A stretch of 64,000 nucleotides of DNA from Acidovorax sp. Leaf191 (GCF_001424425.1 NZ_LMPT01000001.1:670137-734136), one strand, 5' to 3'. Positions 34,945-43,751 are shown, counted from the stretch's first letter. Numbers and translations: made by a program. Notes: generated by a model not told the origin, from the letters alone.

Positions 34945-35409
34945 ATGGCAATTCGCTGGCGCTCAATATTTTTTCTCGCGCTATTTGCAGCCACGGGTAG
35001 CGTCATCGCCCAAACAGGCCACGCCTTGCCCAGCGTCGCGCACGTGGGCACATGCCCGGCGTCCATAGAGGTACAGCAAACGCCCATCGGCGAACTGCCG
35101 CCAGGCTGGCAGGCGGTTGGCAGCACGCGCAAGCATTACCTCAACAACGTTTCGTTCTACTACGGGTCGCCCGATCCAAGGGCGATACTGGCGCCCGACA
35201 GCGAGCAGCGCAGGGGCAAGACGTTGACGTCGACTTGGCCGCTCACGCCCCAAGACCTCCCTTACTGGGTCGGCTGTGAGTACGGGCGAACAGCCGCGAT
35301 AGTCGCCAAACCGCTCGACAAGAGCCTGACATCGTGCTCCGTGCAACACGATCTGACCACTTCACCCATCACCCTCAAGCGGTGGTCGTGCAGCAGTGGC
35401 GGCTTGTGA
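34945..35409 (+). CDS. STY0301-family exported protein, copy 2 (diverged)
   Basis: 154 residues. Signal peptide (FFLALFAATGSVIAQ) and the same fold landmarks: CPASIEVQQTPIGELPPGWQ, VSFYYGSPD, YWVGCEYG, LTSCSVQHD. More diverged than copies 1 and 3. ATG at 34945 has GGAG upstream. It lies 146 bp after copy 1. Divergence of one copy would suit immunity to a different effector variant. Confidence 0.7.
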   Translation: MAIRWRSIFFLALFAATGSVIAQTGHALPSVAHVGTCPASIEVQQTPIGELPPGWQAVGSTRKHYLNNVSFYYGSPDPRAILAPDSEQRRGKTLTSTWPLTPQDLPYWVGCEYGRTAAIVAKPLDKSLTSCSVQHDLTTSPITLKRWSCSSGGL

Positions 35410-35520
35410 TAAATCGGGCGAAAGAGGTAGCCGCGGGGCAGTGGGATGTTTGGGGATCGTGAAGAGCCGCTGGCAAGCGCAGTAGGTTCACGACTTCGTC
35501 AAGTTTTTGCTCATAAAGTT

Positions 35521-35562
35521 ATAGCTGCTGGCGCTTTTTCAGTAAGCGGCAGAGGCCAATTC
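35521..35562. repeat. Dispersed palindromic repeat, copy 4
   Basis: ATAGCTGCTGGCGCTT, loop, AAGCGGCAGAGGCCAA. It lies between STY0301 copies 2 and 3. Confidence 0.75.
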
Positions 35563-35613
35563 GGCTCAATTTTTACCTCACGCTCCCCTTCGACACCGAG
35601 CGCAGCCGTCACC

Positions 35614-36081
35614 ATGATCATCCACCGTCACATCGTCTTCCTGCTCATCGCTCCAGGCTCAATGGCTCTCGCCATGGCGCAATCAGCACCTGGTCCCAAC
35701 GCAACGCCAACGGGCAGCCCGTGTCCGCAATCGCTGCAAGTCCAGCAAACGCCGTCGGACAAGGTGCCCCCTGATTGGCAAGTCCGCGGCAGCAATGGCA
35801 GCTACCCCCTGTACAACGTGGGTTTTTATGAAGGCCCGCCGGAGCTGCTCGTGCAAAAGGTGCCGAACCGCACGCAGAGTCGAGGCAAGACGCTGCACTT
35901 GCAGTGGGTGTTCCCGCCCTCCACGCAGCAGTATTGGGTGGCCTGTGAATACTCAGGCACCTCTGCGGTGGCTACGAGGCCGCTGGACAAAAGCGTTACC
36001 GGCTGCACGGCAGAACATGACCTCAATACATCACCGCCCACCGTCAAACGGTGGAGCTGCCAGAGCCAAGTGCGCCACTGA
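35614..36081 (+). CDS. STY0301-family exported protein, copy 3
   Basis: 155 residues. Signal peptide with A-M-A-Q; mature part almost the same as copy 1 in the core (QQTPSDKVPPDWQVRGSN, QYWVACEYS, SVTGCTAEHDLNTSPPTVK), so copies 1 and 3 come from a recent duplication. The ATG at 35614 is chosen because it starts the signal peptide; the open frame extends to 35446. Confidence 0.7.
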   Translation: MIIHRHIVFLLIAPGSMALAMAQSAPGPNATPTGSPCPQSLQVQQTPSDKVPPDWQVRGSNGSYPLYNVGFYEGPPELLVQKVPNRTQSRGKTLHLQWVFPPSTQQYWVACEYSGTSAVATRPLDKSVTGCTAEHDLNTSPPTVKRWSCQSQVRH

Positions 36082-36097
36082 CAATTGCTATTGAATT

Positions 36098-36140
36098 GGT
36101 AGCTTCTAGCGCTTATTCAACAAGCGGTGGAGGCCACTTT
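36098..36140. repeat. Dispersed palindromic repeat, copy 5
   Basis: GGTAGCTTCTAGCGCTTATT, loop, CAAGCGGTGGAGGCCA. It closes the effector/immunity block, 173 bp before the helicase gene. Confidence 0.75.
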
Positions 36141-36312
36141 GATGCCAATTTCCGATGGGCATCGCCACCAAGGCCCACCAACCGCCCGCACAGCAGCTCG
36201 CCCCCACCCTCTGACATTTGATAGTTGCCGCATTCGCCGCGCCACCCTACATTGGATTTACAAATGGACACATAAGTAGATCAACAGGCAAAGGGGGAAG
36301 GCAAGTGCAGGC

Positions 36313-38130
36313 ATGGCGACACTGATACCGGCGATAGGCTCGTCCGCGTTTGATTCCACTGGTGAGCGGCGCCTGGCCGAGCGGCTGGAGCAGAAGCTCG
36401 ATGACGACTATCTGCTGTGGCACAACGTGCCCATAGGCCCCCGGCAAACCTACCCGGACTTTGTCGTGCTGCATCCGCGCCGTGGCTTGCTGGTGCTGGA
36501 GACCAAAGACTGGCACCTGGAAACCATTCGGAACACCACGCGCCAGTACTGGGAAATTCTGGACAGCAACGGCCAGACCAAGCCCGTCAAGAACCCGCTC
36601 GAACAGGCACGCCACTGTGCCATTCAGGTCGTGAACGCCCTGGAGCGCGACGCACCGCTCGTGCAACCCAGCGGGCCGCACCAAGGCAAGCTGGCGTTCC
36701 CCTGGGGGCACGGCGTGGTGTTCACCCGCATCACACGCAAGCAGTTCGATGCAGCGGGCCTGGGCGAAACCATTGCCTCCCACTACGTCATCTGCAAAGA
36801 CGAGATGGAGGAATCTGCCGACCCCGAAGCGTTTCAGGAGCGGCTGTGGAACATGTTCGCCCACCGCTTCGGCGGCGCGCTGAGCCTGCCGCAGCTCGAC
36901 CGGGTGCGCTGGATCATGTTCCCGCAGGTGCGCGTGCAAACCCAGGGCGCCCTGTTCGACGACAACGACGCCGAAGCCCAGCTGCCCGACATCATGCGCG
37001 TGATGGACATCCAGCAAGAGCAGCTGGCCCGCAGCCTGGGCGACGGCCACCGCGTCATCCACGGCGTGGCCGGCTCGGGCAAGACGATGATTCTGGGCTA
37101 CCGCGCCGAATACTTGGCCAAGGCCAGCACCCCGGCCAGCAAGCCCATCCTCGTCCTCTGCTTCAACGAGCCCTTGGGCGTGAAGCTGGCCAGCATGATG
37201 GAGGCCAAAGGCCTCAGCGACCGCGTGCACGTGCGGCACTTTCACAGCTGGTGCCACCGGCAGCTCACCACCTACGGGCAGGCTCTGCCGCCCCAGGGCG
37301 GCGGCTTTTATGAAGGCCTGGTGGACCACGTCATCCGCGCCGTGGAGCGCAGCCAGATCCCCGGCGGCCAATACCAGGCCGTGATGATCGACGAGGGCCA
37401 CGACTTCGCACCCGAATGGCTCAAGCTCATCACGCAGATGGTGGACCCCGCCACGAACAGCCTGCTGGTGCTGTACGACGACGCGCAGAGCATTTACGAG
37501 CGCGCACGCAGCAAGCAGTTCAGCTTCAAAAGCGTGGGCATCCAGGCGCAGGGGCGCACCACCATCCTGAAGATCAACTACCGCAACACGCGGCAGATAT
37601 TGCACACCGCCAGCCTCGTCGCCGCAGACCTGCTGACCGCGGACGACCAAGACGACGACGGCATCCCGCTGCTCAAGCCCGTGAGCTGCGGGCGCGAGGG
37701 CCAGGCCCCCGTGATCATCAAACTGCCCACCCTGCGTGATGAAGCCTTTGCCATTGCGGACCACCTGGCCAGCGCCCACAAAGAGGGCTTTGCGTGGGGT
37801 GATATGGCGGTGCTGTGTGCGGATTGGAAAACCATGGATTTGTGCGCGATTGCTTTAGCTCAGCGCAAGTTGCCGCATCGGGTGCGAAAGAAGAGTGGAG
37901 AGTACAAGCCTGGTGCGGATGCGATTCAGGTGATGACCATGAAGGTGAGCAAGGGGCTGGAGTTTCCGCTGGTGGCGCTACCTGGGGTGGGGCACATGCC
38001 TGTAGCGGGGGAGGACGAGAAGGACGCGGCTCGGGTGTTTTATGTAGCGGCGACAAGGGCGACACATCGGCTAGTTATTACGGCAAGCGGAGATAGTGGT
38101 TTTGAAAGTCGATTATTTAATCAACGGTAG
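36313..38130 (+). CDS. NERD-domain UvrD/Rep-family helicase (Gabija B-like)
   Basis: 605 residues. An N-terminal NERD nuclease-related domain (about 14-130) shows a PD-(D/E)xK layout: Glu18, Asp49 (YPDFVVL) and E63-x-K65 (VLETKDW). Then a superfamily 1 helicase: Walker A GVAGSGKTMI (about 252-261), DEGHDF Walker B (about 359), INYRNTRQI, MTMKVSKGLEFP and VAATRATHRL. It starts the pair with the OLD nuclease 14 bp downstream. In Gabija defence, a UvrD-like helicase (GajB) works with an OLD-like nuclease (GajA); here the helicase is first and carries its own nuclease domain. The base composition is GC-rich until the last 300 bp, where it becomes more AT-rich. Confidence 0.9.
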   Translation: MATLIPAIGSSAFDSTGERRLAERLEQKLDDDYLLWHNVPIGPRQTYPDFVVLHPRRGLLVLETKDWHLETIRNTTRQYWEILDSNGQTKPVKNPLEQARHCAIQVVNALERDAPLVQPSGPHQGKLAFPWGHGVVFTRITRKQFDAAGLGETIASHYVICKDEMEESADPEAFQERLWNMFAHRFGGALSLPQLDRVRWIMFPQVRVQTQGALFDDNDAEAQLPDIMRVMDIQQEQLARSLGDGHRVIHGVAGSGKTMILGYRAEYLAKASTPASKPILVLCFNEPLGVKLASMMEAKGLSDRVHVRHFHSWCHRQLTTYGQALPPQGGGFYEGLVDHVIRAVERSQIPGGQYQAVMIDEGHDFAPEWLKLITQMVDPATNSLLVLYDDAQSIYERARSKQFSFKSVGIQAQGRTTILKINYRNTRQILHTASLVAADLLTADDQDDDGIPLLKPVSCGREGQAPVIIKLPTLRDEAFAIADHLASAHKEGFAWGDMAVLCADWKTMDLCAIALAQRKLPHRVRKKSGEYKPGADAIQVMTMKVSKGLEFPLVALPGVGHMPVAGEDEKDAARVFYVAATRATHRLVITASGDSGFESRLFNQR

Positions 38131-38144
38131 TTAAAAAATCCATC

Positions 38145-39875
38145 ATGAAGCTCGAAGAAATTTCTATACTAAATTTTTGTTCCTGCGAGAATGTCACCAT
38201 TCCGCTAGGTTCATTCACTCCAATCATTGGTTACAACAATGCAGGAAAGTCAACAATTCTTCGCGCGATTTCTTGGCTACTCAGAAAAAGTGTTCTTTCG
38301 CCGGCAAAGTTCACGAATTTAGCGAATGCAGTCGTAGTTTCGGGCGTCATCGACAACCCACAAGTCGGAGCACTTCCACCAAATCAGCAAGCTCAAGTAT
38401 CAAAATATCTGCACAACAACAAGCTCACCATTCGCCGTATCCAGGAAGCCCCAAATGTCCGCGCTGCAGAGATAAAGCTCGAGGTACTAGACCCAGCAAG
38501 CGGTGACTGGCTTCCAAACCCGACAGGCATAGACAACGCCTTAGCTGCGCTTTTCCCTGAGCCAATTTTTATTGAAGCAATGGACAACGCCTCAGAAGAC
38601 GTAAATCAATTTGCGGCGAAGAACACAATTGGACTTTTGCTCAAAAATACAATGGAGCAGATACGCACAAACAATGTTGCAGCGCTAGCTACATTGACTT
38701 CTGCACTCTCAAATGCCGCCGCCCATCTGAATGGTCCGAATCGGATCGCCGAATTCGCACTTTTTGAATCCGCTGCCACAACTGCACTAGCCAAATTTTT
38801 TCCAGGCCTAAGCATCCATCTTTCAATGCAATCTCCAACGTTGGAAGATGTTGTAAAGACCGCCTCTATTGCGCTGTCGGACACAAACAATCCTGCTCCC
38901 ATCGGATTTTCTTCATATGGACATGGAACTCAACGAACTGTCCAAATGGCACTCATCAATCTGCTTGCAAGCCAGCTAAGACCTGCAACTCCAGGCCAAA
39001 CAACTACGCTGTTGTTGATAGATGAACCTGAGCTATACCTACACCCACACGCCATTGAGCTGTTACGCGACTCCTTGATAGCAATTTCTCAAAATGATTT
39101 CCAGATTGTCTTTACCACTCATAGCCCATTGGTTATCGGGGAAAAAATACTTGACACTTTGGTAGCATATAAAAACCCGAATGGACGAACCGAAGTCCGA
39201 AAAAAACTAAGTACTGCAGCAAATAATCTTCAGAACATGGCTCATCACACGGCCGTAGTTTTTTCATTGCAAAATTCCAGTTATTTCTTATTTTCGGAGA
39301 GTATTGTCATTGTCGAGGGGAAGACCGAAAAAATGGTCATCCCTGAGATGTACCGAGCAGTAAGGGGGGCGCAATTGGCTAGAAATAAAACATGCGTGAT
39401 TGAGGTTTCCGGGAGTGGCTCTATCGAGCCGACACGGAGTGTTTTATCTGAAGTGGGTTTTAACAGCAAAGCAATCGTTGACTTGGATTATGTTTTTAAG
39501 CAAGCTCCCAAATTCCTTCCAACATTGACTACGAATTTGGATTTCATTGCATGTAAAAACTGGTTCAACGCAAATGCCGCGTTGCTCAATTTCTCTTTAG
39601 GAACTGATGGATATCCCTGCAAAGGCGGTAGTCTTTTACCAGAAGCTGCCTTCATGGCCATGGCAAATGCAATGCCTCAAGAAGTACAGAATCTTGCAGC
39701 ACAGTTGAATGCGAGCGGCTACTGGGTATGGTCATTGGGGGCCATTGAATCTCATCTGGGCATCGGAAAGAATGACACCGACAGGTTGGCTTTCCTCACG
39801 CTTACAAAAGCGAGCGGAAACTTGAATCACGCCGCCGATCCAAATGGACTGAACAACTGCATGAGTTGGATCTGA
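38145..39875 (+). CDS. OLD-family ATPase/TOPRIM endonuclease (Gabija A-like)
   Basis: 576 residues. An ABC/SMC-type ATPase part: Walker A GYNNAGKST (29-37), signature region and Walker B LLLIDEPELYLHP (about 288-300), H-loop TTHSPLV (about 325). The C-terminal TOPRIM domain has VIVEGKTEKM (about 388) and IVDLDYVFK (about 444), the metal-binding Glu and Asp-x-Asp of OLD nucleases. Length is close to GajA. The gene is visibly AT-rich against neighbours, with different codon use, which points to horizontal transfer. ATG at 38145, 14 bp after the helicase stop. Likely role: nucleotide-sensing DNA nicking in phage defence; inferred from the family and pairing. Confidence 0.88.
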   Translation: MKLEEISILNFCSCENVTIPLGSFTPIIGYNNAGKSTILRAISWLLRKSVLSPAKFTNLANAVVVSGVIDNPQVGALPPNQQAQVSKYLHNNKLTIRRIQEAPNVRAAEIKLEVLDPASGDWLPNPTGIDNALAALFPEPIFIEAMDNASEDVNQFAAKNTIGLLLKNTMEQIRTNNVAALATLTSALSNAAAHLNGPNRIAEFALFESAATTALAKFFPGLSIHLSMQSPTLEDVVKTASIALSDTNNPAPIGFSSYGHGTQRTVQMALINLLASQLRPATPGQTTTLLLIDEPELYLHPHAIELLRDSLIAISQNDFQIVFTTHSPLVIGEKILDTLVAYKNPNGRTEVRKKLSTAANNLQNMAHHTAVVFSLQNSSYFLFSESIVIVEGKTEKMVIPEMYRAVRGAQLARNKTCVIEVSGSGSIEPTRSVLSEVGFNSKAIVDLDYVFKQAPKFLPTLTTNLDFIACKNWFNANAALLNFSLGTDGYPCKGGSLLPEAAFMAMANAMPQEVQNLAAQLNASGYWVWSLGAIESHLGIGKNDTDRLAFLTLTKASGNLNHAADPNGLNNCMSWI

Positions 39876-39937
39876 TCGCATTTAAGTTGAAAGACCAAGT
39901 GGCGTTCGCAGTATTCTCGCGGCCCCAACAGAACCTG

Positions 39938-40522
39938 TCATGCCAGCCTTTTAACGCTGGCCGTAAATATCAAGGGCTTCTCCCACGCCCCAACTTCGCC
40001 AACAAACTCTGCCATGCGCTTCTGTCGGGTTTCCGGCTGCTTGGCGCTGTGCAGCCGGTGGTAGATGGTGAATAGGCTCTGGCGTTTTAGGGTGACGTAG
40101 AAAGCGTGGGCGGCGGGGTGTTGTAGCAACGCTGCCAAGAAGTCTTTGGGCATCACCGTGGTGGCGCTGCCGGCGTAGGCGGCGGCCCAGCGCCCATCGC
40201 TGCGCGCGGCCTCCACCTGCTTCCATGCGCCCTTGCTCTAGCAGCCGCTCGGCATGCTGCACGTTTTTCTGTGCCCAGTTGGAACGCGCGCGGTGTGGCG
40301 TTAGGCGTTGCAGAAACGAGGTGTCGTCCAAAGCTTTGCGCAGCCCGTCGATCCACCCTAGCAAATAGCGGCCACCACGCAATCGTCCCAGGTGACGCTG
40401 GGCTGGCCGGTGGCCTTTTTGAAGATGCGCACCACAGCTCAGTTTCGCTGCCGTGGTTCACCCCGCAGCCACGCGTGGAGCTGCTCAGGTGTTTCAAAGG
40501 TGTGGTGCGCTGCTGTGCTCAT
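39938..40522 (-). pseudogene. Decayed YdeI/OmpD-associated (bacteriocin-protection) family gene
   Basis: Family pieces appear in order but in different frames on the minus strand: FETPEQLHAWLR, NHGSETELW, RIFKKATGQPSVTWDDCVV, LGWIDGLRKALDDTSFLQRL with NWAQKN, and EAARSDGRWAAAYAGSATT with TAKxPETR-like SAKQPETRQKRMAEFV. At least four frameshifts separate them. The start would be the ATG at 40522. The gene is dead. Its decay, next to an intact defence-like pair, marks an unstable locus. Confidence 0.8.
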
Positions 40523-40528
40523 GAATCA

Positions 40529-40570
40529 ATAGCTGCTAGCGCTTATCGAACAAGCGCCAGAGCTGAATTT
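40529..40570. repeat. Dispersed palindromic repeat, copy 6
   Basis: ATAGCTGCTAGCGCTTATCG, loop, CAAGCGCCAGAGCTGAATTT. It lies between the fic stop and the pseudogene start. Confidence 0.75.
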
Positions 40571-40575
40571 ACCCA

Positions 40576-41769
40576 TCAAACATTCGCCGAATCCGCCTCC
40601 GCCTCAGGCCACAACTGCGGAAACATAAAGCGCAAGGCATGTTGCGGTAACCCAAACCGCACCTTGCCCTGCGGCGAGTCGGACCTGAGCAATCCCCGCT
40701 TGACCAGCGCACCCAACGCATCGGTGGCGCCACGGTCGCTCATGCCCAGCATGGCCTTGAAGTCGCCACGCTGCATGTCTTCACCACTCAAAAACAGGTA
40801 GTGCAGGCCGCGCAGAGCCTCCTGGCGCACGCCGTTTTTCAGCACGGTGGCTTCAAACACCAGGCAGGCTTCGATGCGGTTCTTGATGGCCTCGAAGTCC
40901 AGCAGGCTGGCCATGAAGCGCACTTGGTCCAGGCAGGTGTCCAGCACATAGTCCGCCCACGCGATCAGGGCCTGCTCGCTCAGGTTGCCGCGCCCGTCCA
41001 GGTCGCCGCGGCGCAGGCTGTCGGCGTCGGCCAGCAGCGCGTAGTAGCGCTCGGTGCTGCGCGCAAAGCCGCGCAGGGGCGACCACAGGCCGCCGGTGTA
41101 ACCCATGGCGGTGAGCCAGGTGTGGGTGTGCAGGCGCATCACGCGCCCGTTGCCATCCACAAAGGGGTGCACCCAGCCCAGCCGCTGGTGCGCGCAGGCC
41201 AGTGCCACCAAAGCAGCCTCGCCCCGGCGCACGCCCCCATAAAAAGCGGCCCAGCGCTGCAAAAACAGCGGCACGGTGGCGTGCGCCGGTGCCACATGCC
41301 GGCCCACACGCACATCGCGCTGGCGCAGTGCGCCGGGAACGATGGACTCTTGCTGGGAGGTGAACAGGTCCGCGGCCGGCAAGCGGGCAAACAAGGCGTG
41401 GTGGATGTCTTGCAGCGCTTCTGGTGCATACAGCTTGGCTGCACCTTCGGGCCCGGCATAGCTTTGCTCCAGCGTCTGCTCGGCCTCGATGTGGGCAATG
41501 GCCAGGCGTTGTTTGGCGGCCAGCGCGGCGTCTTTGGAGAAGTCTTGCCGCAGTGCTTGATCGATCTCGTGCGGGCGGGTGTGCTGGCCCTCGATGCGAT
41601 TGGTGTAGTACGAATTCATGTTGCGCAGCAGGCTGCGCAGCTCCGGCGGCACGCGGGTGCCGGCCAAGGTGGTGGCCAGACGGGACAGGTCATGCGCTTT
41701 GGCCAGCAGGGGCTCCATGCGGGCGTCGGCTGGCAGGAGCGGTTCGAACTGGTGAACTTCGGTGTACAT
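40576..41769 (-). CDS. Fic-domain AMP-transferase, class II
   Basis: 397 residues. The Fic motif H-P-F-V-D-G-N-G-R (201-209) is intact. The inhibitory motif T-N-R-I-E-G (56-61; S/T-x-x-x-E-G/N) lies N-terminal, so it is class II and self-inhibited. The C-terminal part (about 310-385) looks like a winged HTH (GDFKAMLGMSDRGATDALGALVKRGLL). Fic enzymes transfer AMP to hydroxyls of target proteins; many are stress regulators or toxins. ATG at 41769; GTG at 41772 is in frame. A palindrome overlaps the likely transcription start, so self-regulation through the C-terminal HTH is plausible. Confidence 0.9.
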   Translation of the reverse strand: MYTEVHQFEPLLPADARMEPLLAKAHDLSRLATTLAGTRVPPELRSLLRNMNSYYTNRIEGQHTRPHEIDQALRQDFSKDAALAAKQRLAIAHIEAEQTLEQSYAGPEGAAKLYAPEALQDIHHALFARLPAADLFTSQQESIVPGALRQRDVRVGRHVAPAHATVPLFLQRWAAFYGGVRRGEAALVALACAHQRLGWVHPFVDGNGRVMRLHTHTWLTAMGYTGGLWSPLRGFARSTERYYALLADADSLRRGDLDGRGNLSEQALIAWADYVLDTCLDQVRFMASLLDFEAIKNRIEACLVFEATVLKNGVRQEALRGLHYLFLSGEDMQRGDFKAMLGMSDRGATDALGALVKRGLLRSDSPQGKVRFGLPQHALRFMFPQLWPEAEADSANV

Positions 41770-41787
41770 CACCCTATTTTGCCAAGA

Positions 41788-41801
41788 TACATACGTATGT
41801 A
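41788..41801. promoter_or_regulatory. Palindrome TACATACGTATGTA in the fic promoter
   Basis: A perfect 14-bp palindrome 19 nt upstream of the fic ATG. A weak promoter (TTATCA, 18 nt, TATATT on the minus strand) lies just upstream. The position suits an autoregulatory operator. Confidence 0.55.
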
Positions 41802-42086
41802 AATATATGAATTGAAATGATATTTTGATAAATACGCTAACTTTTTTGCTAACTATCTTTCATCCTTTGCGTGAGAGGCGGCGTCACGGTTGCCAGCCAC
41901 GTCACCTGTGGCATTGGCGTTCGGGGTGGCCAACGGCTGTTAGCTGGGTACGCACACCTTCTATTCGCCGCAGTGCCCACTCCTGAGGCGGCTGACCGAC
42001 AGCATTCACCGCCTGAAGGAGAGGGCGCATGGTTGACACAAGGTGCCGTTGGGGCCCCTGTAAAGCGCCCTGGCAGGCGCCCCCAC
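41802..42086. other. Non-coding gap between fic and the oxidoreductase gene
   Basis: About 70 AT-rich bases form the fic promoter side; the rest is GC-rich. A short GC-rich inverted repeat (GGCGCC/GGGCGC) lies just after the oxidoreductase stop. I see no gene. Confidence 0.6.
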
Positions 42087-42731
42087 TCAAATCTTGATGA
42101 ACTGCGTACTCGACAACGCCCCAAACGGCAGCTCCGACAGCCGCCCGCCCACCGCGAGCGTGCCCAGGTCTACCGGGAAGTAGCCAATCGCGTCCAGCAC
42201 CTGGCGCACCGCGGCCTTGGCGGCGGCGTCGTCGCCGGCGTAGAACATGGCGCGCTGGCCGCCGGAGACCTGGGGCTGCGCCAGCACGTTCACGTCCAGG
42301 TGGTTGAACGCCTTGACCACGCGGGCACCGGGCACGAATTCGCTGAAGACTTCGCTGGACGAGCGCCCGCCCAGGTCGATGGCCTTGATGCCGTAGGCTG
42401 CCAGTGGGTTGGTGGGGTCCTGCGCGTCGGGCGACTCGGGGTCCAGAAACTCCACGGGGTTGGTGCCGTCGATGACGATGCGGCGGTTCCAGGCGGGCAG
42501 GGGGCCCAGCGCCTGGCCCAGGTCTTCCCAGCGCACGGCGATGAGCACGATGTCTGCGGCGGCAGCTTCTGCCACGGTGCCGGCCTGGATGGTGGGGCCC
42601 AGTTCGGCCACCAGAGCGGCCAGGGATTGCGGACCGCGCCGGTTGGAGAGGGTGGCCGACAGGCCCTTGCGGGCCAATGCGCGGGCCACGTTGGAGCCGA
42701 GACCGCCAGAGCCGATGATGCCGATGTTCAT
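42087..42731 (-). CDS. NADPH-dependent F420-reductase-like oxidoreductase
   Basis: 214 residues. N-terminal Rossmann motif G-S-G-G-L-G-S-N-V-A with SNRRGP, which fits NADP binding; DIVLIAVRW, VIDGTNPVEF and VVKAFNHL follow the NADPH:F420 oxidoreductase/YbaR-type fold. F420 is unlikely in this lineage, so the true substrate is unknown. AGGA before the ATG at 42731; the open frame extends upstream without family character. It is followed on the same strand by fic and preceded by pirin. Confidence 0.85.
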   Translation of the reverse strand: MNIGIIGSGGLGSNVARALARKGLSATLSNRRGPQSLAALVAELGPTIQAGTVAEAAAADIVLIAVRWEDLGQALGPLPAWNRRIVIDGTNPVEFLDPESPDAQDPTNPLAAYGIKAIDLGGRSSSEVFSEFVPGARVVKAFNHLDVNVLAQPQVSGGQRAMFYAGDDAAAKAAVRQVLDAIGYFPVDLGTLAVGGRLSELPFGALSSTQFIKI

Positions 42732-42846
42732 GATGTTTCCTTGGGTGAGTGAGTGAAGTGGGTTGAAAAAACGTGATGGAAAGTGAGTGGAGCCAAGGCG
42801 ACGCTGGGCAGGCCTGCGCGATGCCCCGGCCCTGTTCAGCCCCGCC

Positions 42847-43683
42847 CTAGGCCAGCCGCCCGGCCTGGCGCAGTGGCCCTGCAATGCGCCGGATTTCTGT
42901 GGCGCCCTGTGCCAGTGCGGCCGGGCTGGTGTGCACCGAGTAGCGGCCCATGACCAGGTCGTGCGGGTGCGGCACGGCAGACCCCAGCACGAACCGGGTG
43001 GCTTCGGTGGCGACAAAGTCGATGCTTTGGCTGCTGGGCTCGAACGCCACCAGTTCGCCTGCGTCAAGGCCTTCGCCTGCAGTGAGGGCCCCGGTAGCCA
43101 CCGCTGCCCACGCCACCGTGTGGCCCTGGGGCGGGGTGTAGGTCCAGCGTTCGCCCTGGGCCAGTTGCACCGACAGGTAGGTCATGCCGCCCGGCGCCGC
43201 GACCGGGCTGCGCGCCGGGCCGTAGGTGCCCATCAGCACCCGCACCGGGCCGACCTGGGGCACCAGCTCGGGGGCCAGGTACTGGCTGTGGGCGGGGGCG
43301 TTCTCCAGCGCGGCGGGCAGGGCCACCCACAGCTGAAAGCCGCGGCCCGGCGTGTCGCCCACGGGGGCGCCGGTGTGCCACACGCCGTTGCCAGCACGCA
43401 TCCATTCCACGCCGCCGGCGGGCAACAGGCCGGCTTGGCCGGTGCTGTCTTCGTAGCGCACATCGCCTTCCGACAAGAACGTGACCGTGGCGATGCCCGA
43501 ATGGGGGTGCATGCCAAAGCCCTGCTGCGCCGCGCCGGGTTGGAAGTGCACCAGGTCCAGAAAGATGAAGGGCTTGAGCACCTGGCCCAGGTTCCCAGGG
43601 CTCATGAGGCGGGTGATGGGGCCGTGCGTGGTGCCGCGGGTGCGGTGGGCGATGGCGCGTGGGGCTGAAGCTGGTGCAGACAT
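42847..43683 (-). CDS. Pirin family protein
   Basis: 278 residues. Bicupin with the metal ligands of pirin in F-G-M-H-P-H-S-G-I-A-T-V-T (two His) and the partner motif EWMRAGNGVWHTG (His, Glu). C-terminal cupin region with DLVMGRYSVHTS. Some bacterial pirins have quercetinase activity or modulate redox enzymes. The start ATG at 43683 is 127 bp from a divergent LysR gene; the gap contains a perfect palindrome. Confidence 0.92.
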   Translation of the reverse strand: MSAPASAPRAIAHRTRGTTHGPITRLMSPGNLGQVLKPFIFLDLVHFQPGAAQQGFGMHPHSGIATVTFLSEGDVRYEDSTGQAGLLPAGGVEWMRAGNGVWHTGAPVGDTPGRGFQLWVALPAALENAPAHSQYLAPELVPQVGPVRVLMGTYGPARSPVAAPGGMTYLSVQLAQGERWTYTPPQGHTVAWAAVATGALTAGEGLDAGELVAFEPSSQSIDFVATEATRFVLGSAVPHPHDLVMGRYSVHTSPAALAQGATEIRRIAGPLRQAGRLA

Positions 43684-43751
43684 CCTGAAAACCCTGAAGG
43701 TGTTGAAGTGATGCCTGTAGCTTAAAAATTCATCGATTGATTGACTAGATG

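Noticed and set aside
33951..36081. Toxin-antitoxin module
   Set aside because: The partner proteins carry signal peptides and the toxin candidate is an amidase type acting outside the cytoplasm, which fits effector-immunity, not TA.
36313..39875. Canonical Gabija system
   Set aside because: Gene order is reversed and the helicase has an N-terminal NERD domain, so I name it only Gabija-like.
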